This document shows, one piece after another, positions 61,848-64,000 of a DNA stretch of 64,000 nt. Both the position numbers and the translations under genes were made by a program. The number at the start of each line of letters is the position of its first letter. The stretch's first letter is position 1. Under the pieces are notes generated by a model, which saw only the letters and a list, made by a program, of their open reading frames with translations, made no database searches and was not told the DNA's origin. This DNA comes from Halorhabdus sp. CBA1104. Its GTDB lineage: Archaea; Halobacteriota; Halobacteria; Halobacteriales; Haloarculaceae. The DNA is taken from positions 2,046,001-2,110,000 of the forward strand of contig NZ_CP033878.1 of NCBI RefSeq assembly GCF_009690625.1, in the 5' to 3' direction.

Positions 61848-64000
61848 AGGAACTGGTGATCGACGCTCGCCTCGGGAACCACGAAGCCCGTCGTTCGATC
61901 GAAGTGCGACGGATTTTGCTGTACGTCGAGTTCGTATATGCCTTCGTCCTCGACGAGTGGGGGAAGATCCGTGATCGCGTCGGCGGTCTCGCTATCTTCG
62001 GAGTGATACGGAACCGAGATACGCAGCGGTTTCGTCTCGTCGAGCAACTGGCGCAGTTCCTCGAATTCGAAATTGTGTTGGGCGTTCCGTATCGCTTCCG
62101 CCCGCTCCCGTTCAGCAGGCGTGCGACTGACGACGATCTCTGCCGAAAGCTGTTCGTCGATGAGCGAAACGGTCCCGAGTTCTTTCGCTTTCGCGTCGTC
62201 AACCCAGTCGGCGTACGTTTGCTTCCCGACATCCTTGTCCTCTCGTAACCGTTCGAAATACCGCTCGACGCCTCTTCGAGCCACGTCAGTCTCGGAAAGC
62301 GACCCGGATTCGTCCCGGATCTGACGGAGCGTATCTGCGACGGTGGGAAGCAGCGTCGTCCCGCGATTGTAGACGGCTTCGGCCGGCGTCTTCGACTGCT
62401 CGTCGGGCACGTCGAGCCACCAGACAGTGACGACTCCCTGTTCGCGCTCGAACGAACGGTTACACCGGCCGGCTGCCTGAACGATACTGTCGATCGGAGC
62501 GAGGTCGCGAAACACGCGATCGAAGCTGATGTCGACGCCGGCCTCGACGAGTTGCGTCGAGATCGTAAGCGTTGGATGGCCCCGTTCGGTGAGCGCTTTC
62601 GCCGTCTCGATCAACGTGAGGCGATCTGCTGGTCGAAGTCGAGTCGACAGGTGAAGGAGTGCATTGTCGTCGGTCGCTGCAACGTTTTTCGCGATCTCTA
62701 CAGGATCAACATCCTCAACTGTCCCCTGGTTCTGTAGTTCGTCGTCGTAAAGGCGACCAACATCGACAAAGCCATCGTCGCCGACCTGCTCTGTGAGTTC
62801 TCGCGCACTGTCGATGGTGTTGCAAACGGCGAGCGTAGTTTGTCCCGATTCGACGACTTCACGGAGTTCGTTGGCAGCTGCTGCGTAGGGTTTCGGCTCG
62901 CTCTGAGACTCGATATACCGCTCGGTCGATTCGTCGAGAGCGTAGGAGACGCGACGAACGACTTCGAAATATCGGTCCGGGTCGTCCACGAGTTCGAATT
63001 CGTCCTCGAACAGTCGTGGCTGTGTGGCGGTCATCGCAATCACCGTCGCGTCGTACTGCTCGGTGAGGACATCCACGAGCCGTGGAACGAGTTTCCACCA
63101 GTCCAGCGGGAGGCTCTGTGGCTCGTCGAGGACGACGACGGCGTCCCGGAGTGCCGGGAGTTTCATCGACTGCCTGTTTTGCGGTCCGGCCAGACTCTCG
63201 AACAACTGGACGAACGTCGTGACAGTTAGGCCCGCCCGCCAGCTTTCACCGAGCATCCCTGCGATGTCGTCGTTCCGATCGGCATCGTCGGCGGACTGAT
63301 CGTCGATATCGCGAATCGTCGTCTCGGCGAGATGGTGATGGGCAGTGAAGAGTCGTCCTGCCGTGTCGGTCTCATAGATCTCTTCGATCTCGTCGACGAC
63401 CTGATCGATGATGCTCGTAAACGGAAGCGCATACACCACGCGATCGCCATCAAGGGCGTCCCTGAGTGCGAATGCGGCCGACAATCCGGTCAGCGTCTTG
63501 CCCATTCCTGTCGGGAGCGTGAGTGTCCCAATGCCCCCACCACTCTCGGCGAACGACGCCACGTTGTCGAGTACATCTTTCCGGGCTTCCGATCGATGGA
63601 AGTTCAGGCGCTCGGTTTTCGTCCCGTCCGTGTCGGCTGTAACGCCAGCCTCCAGATCCTCGATATACTCGGACAGCGTCTCGAATCCCGGTTGTCTGGG
63701 TGCGTACGTCTCCGATTCGTTCGCTGCACCGGCGGCACTGGTTTTGTCTGCGAGTACGAGTGCACTCCAGCACTGCAAGACGAGCCCGTAGCACGACGAG
63801 GAGAGTGTATCCGGGTCGACGCCGCGACCGGCCGTCTCCGTTCCCACCGTTTCTTCGATCTCACTCAGTAGCGACCCCGACTGATATTTTCGTACGAACG
63901 ATTCCCAGCCCTCGGCACTACCAGTCGCGCTCTCGAACACCTTCTTTGCGAGATCCGGGACATTGTCGTAGATGTCCTTGATCTGTTTGAGTACCACCGT
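61844..64000 (-). CDS. cas3: CRISPR-associated helicase Cas3 (5' partial)
   Basis: The frame is open at the right edge, so the start and most or all of the N-terminal HD nuclease domain are outside the window. The visible 717 or so residues carry the helicase core: motif I TLPTGMGKTLTGL, motif II VVLDEPQSL, motif III AMTATQP, and late motifs ISTQLVEAGVDISFD and VQAAGRCNRSFE. Cas3 unwinds and degrades target DNA after Cascade binds. Cas5, Cas7, Cas8b and Cas6 are expected beyond the edge. Confidence 0.95.
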   Translation of the reverse strand, partial: TVVLKQIKDIYDNVPDLAKKVFESATGSAEGWESFVRKYQSGSLLSEIEETVGTETAGRGVDPDTLSSSCYGLVLQCWSALVLADKTSAAGAANESETYAPRQPGFETLSEYIEDLEAGVTADTDGTKTERLNFHRSEARKDVLDNVASFAESGGGIGTLTLPTGMGKTLTGLSAAFALRDALDGDRVVYALPFTSIIDQVVDEIEEIYETDTAGRLFTAHHHLAETTIRDIDDQSADDADRNDDIAGMLGESWRAGLTVTTFVQLFESLAGPQNRQSMKLPALRDAVVVLDEPQSLPLDWWKLVPRLVDVLTEQYDATVIAMTATQPRLFEDEFELVDDPDRYFEVVRRVSYALDESTERYIESQSEPKPYAAAANELREVVESGQTTLAVCNTIDSARELTEQVGDDGFVDVGRLYDDELQNQGTVEDVDPVEIAKNVAATDDNALLHLSTRLRPADRLTLIETAKALTERGHPTLTISTQLVEAGVDISFDRVFRDLAPIDSIVQAAGRCNRSFEREQGVVTVWWLDVPDEQSKTPAEAVYNRGTTLLPTVADTLRQIRDESGSLSETDVARRGVERYFERLREDKDVGKQTYADWVDDAKAKELGTVSLIDEQLSAEIVVSRTPAERERAEAIRNAQHNFEFEELRQLLDETKPLRISVPYHSEDSETADAITDLPPLVEDEGIYELDVQQNPSHFDRTTGFVVPEASVDHQFL

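Overview
The window is chromosomal DNA of a halophilic archaeon (class Halobacteria). The proteins are very acidic, the coding DNA is GC-rich, and there are lineage markers: a HalX-domain protein, archaeosortase A, an archaeal type IV pilin, a thermosome subunit with a Gly-Met tail, diphthine synthase, Trm5, a DUF5786-type mini-protein, Tat lipoproteins and leaderless-type promoters. I cannot fix the genus from the sequence alone.

Layout. 1-20 kb is mostly housekeeping: a partial PAS histidine kinase, a BCCT transporter, aroC, a beta-propeller lactonase, a pilin, tRNA-Thr, trm5, a HalX protein, dph5, artA, a VapBC-type pair, pgi, a hydrolase, hisB with an ACT-domain regulator, a TauE/SafE exporter and an MFS protein. 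19.9-27 kb holds hisA and then a surface-glycan group: a multi-TM PMT/GT39-like protein, a DUF2304-GT2 fusion, a polysaccharide deacetylase, a sulfatase-fold enzyme and a flippase-like UPF0104 protein. 27-34 kb has a thermosome gene, serS, uracil-DNA glycosylase, a DUF99 protein, an MBL-fold hydrolase and a conserved haloarchaeal protein. serS and that last gene carry almost identical promoter blocks as a 52-nt inverted repeat. 34-38.8 kb is proC, proB and proA (proline synthesis), interrupted by small accessory modules bounded by duplicated gene ends. 38.9-49.7 kb holds oleate hydratase, a HTH-10 regulator, hemB, a glnK / amt-glnK / Lrp nitrogen block and hemL.

Accessory region 49.7-53.6 kb: a MNT-HEPN toxin-antitoxin pair, a tyrosine-recombinase tail relic, an AT-rich island with a two-gene membrane module of unknown function, a small two-TM protein and a broken archaeal ATPase/DUF234 gene. 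53.6-58.7 kb returns to ordinary genes, including a gamma-glutamylcysteine ligase-like protein and an unusual exported, lipoprotein-type inositol monophosphatase. The right end (58.9-64 kb) is a CRISPR locus, most likely type I-B: 16 repeats and 15 spacers, a short leader, then cas2, cas1, cas4 and cas3 read in a row on the minus strand. cas3 runs off the right edge, so the HD domain and the Cascade genes should lie beyond it.

The observations I rate highest are the duplicated-end insertions at proC/proB and proA, the mirrored promoter repeat at serS, the AT-rich unknown two-gene module, the exported inositol monophosphatase, a 28-codon leader peptide in front of amt, and a possible small RNA upstream of the thermosome gene.
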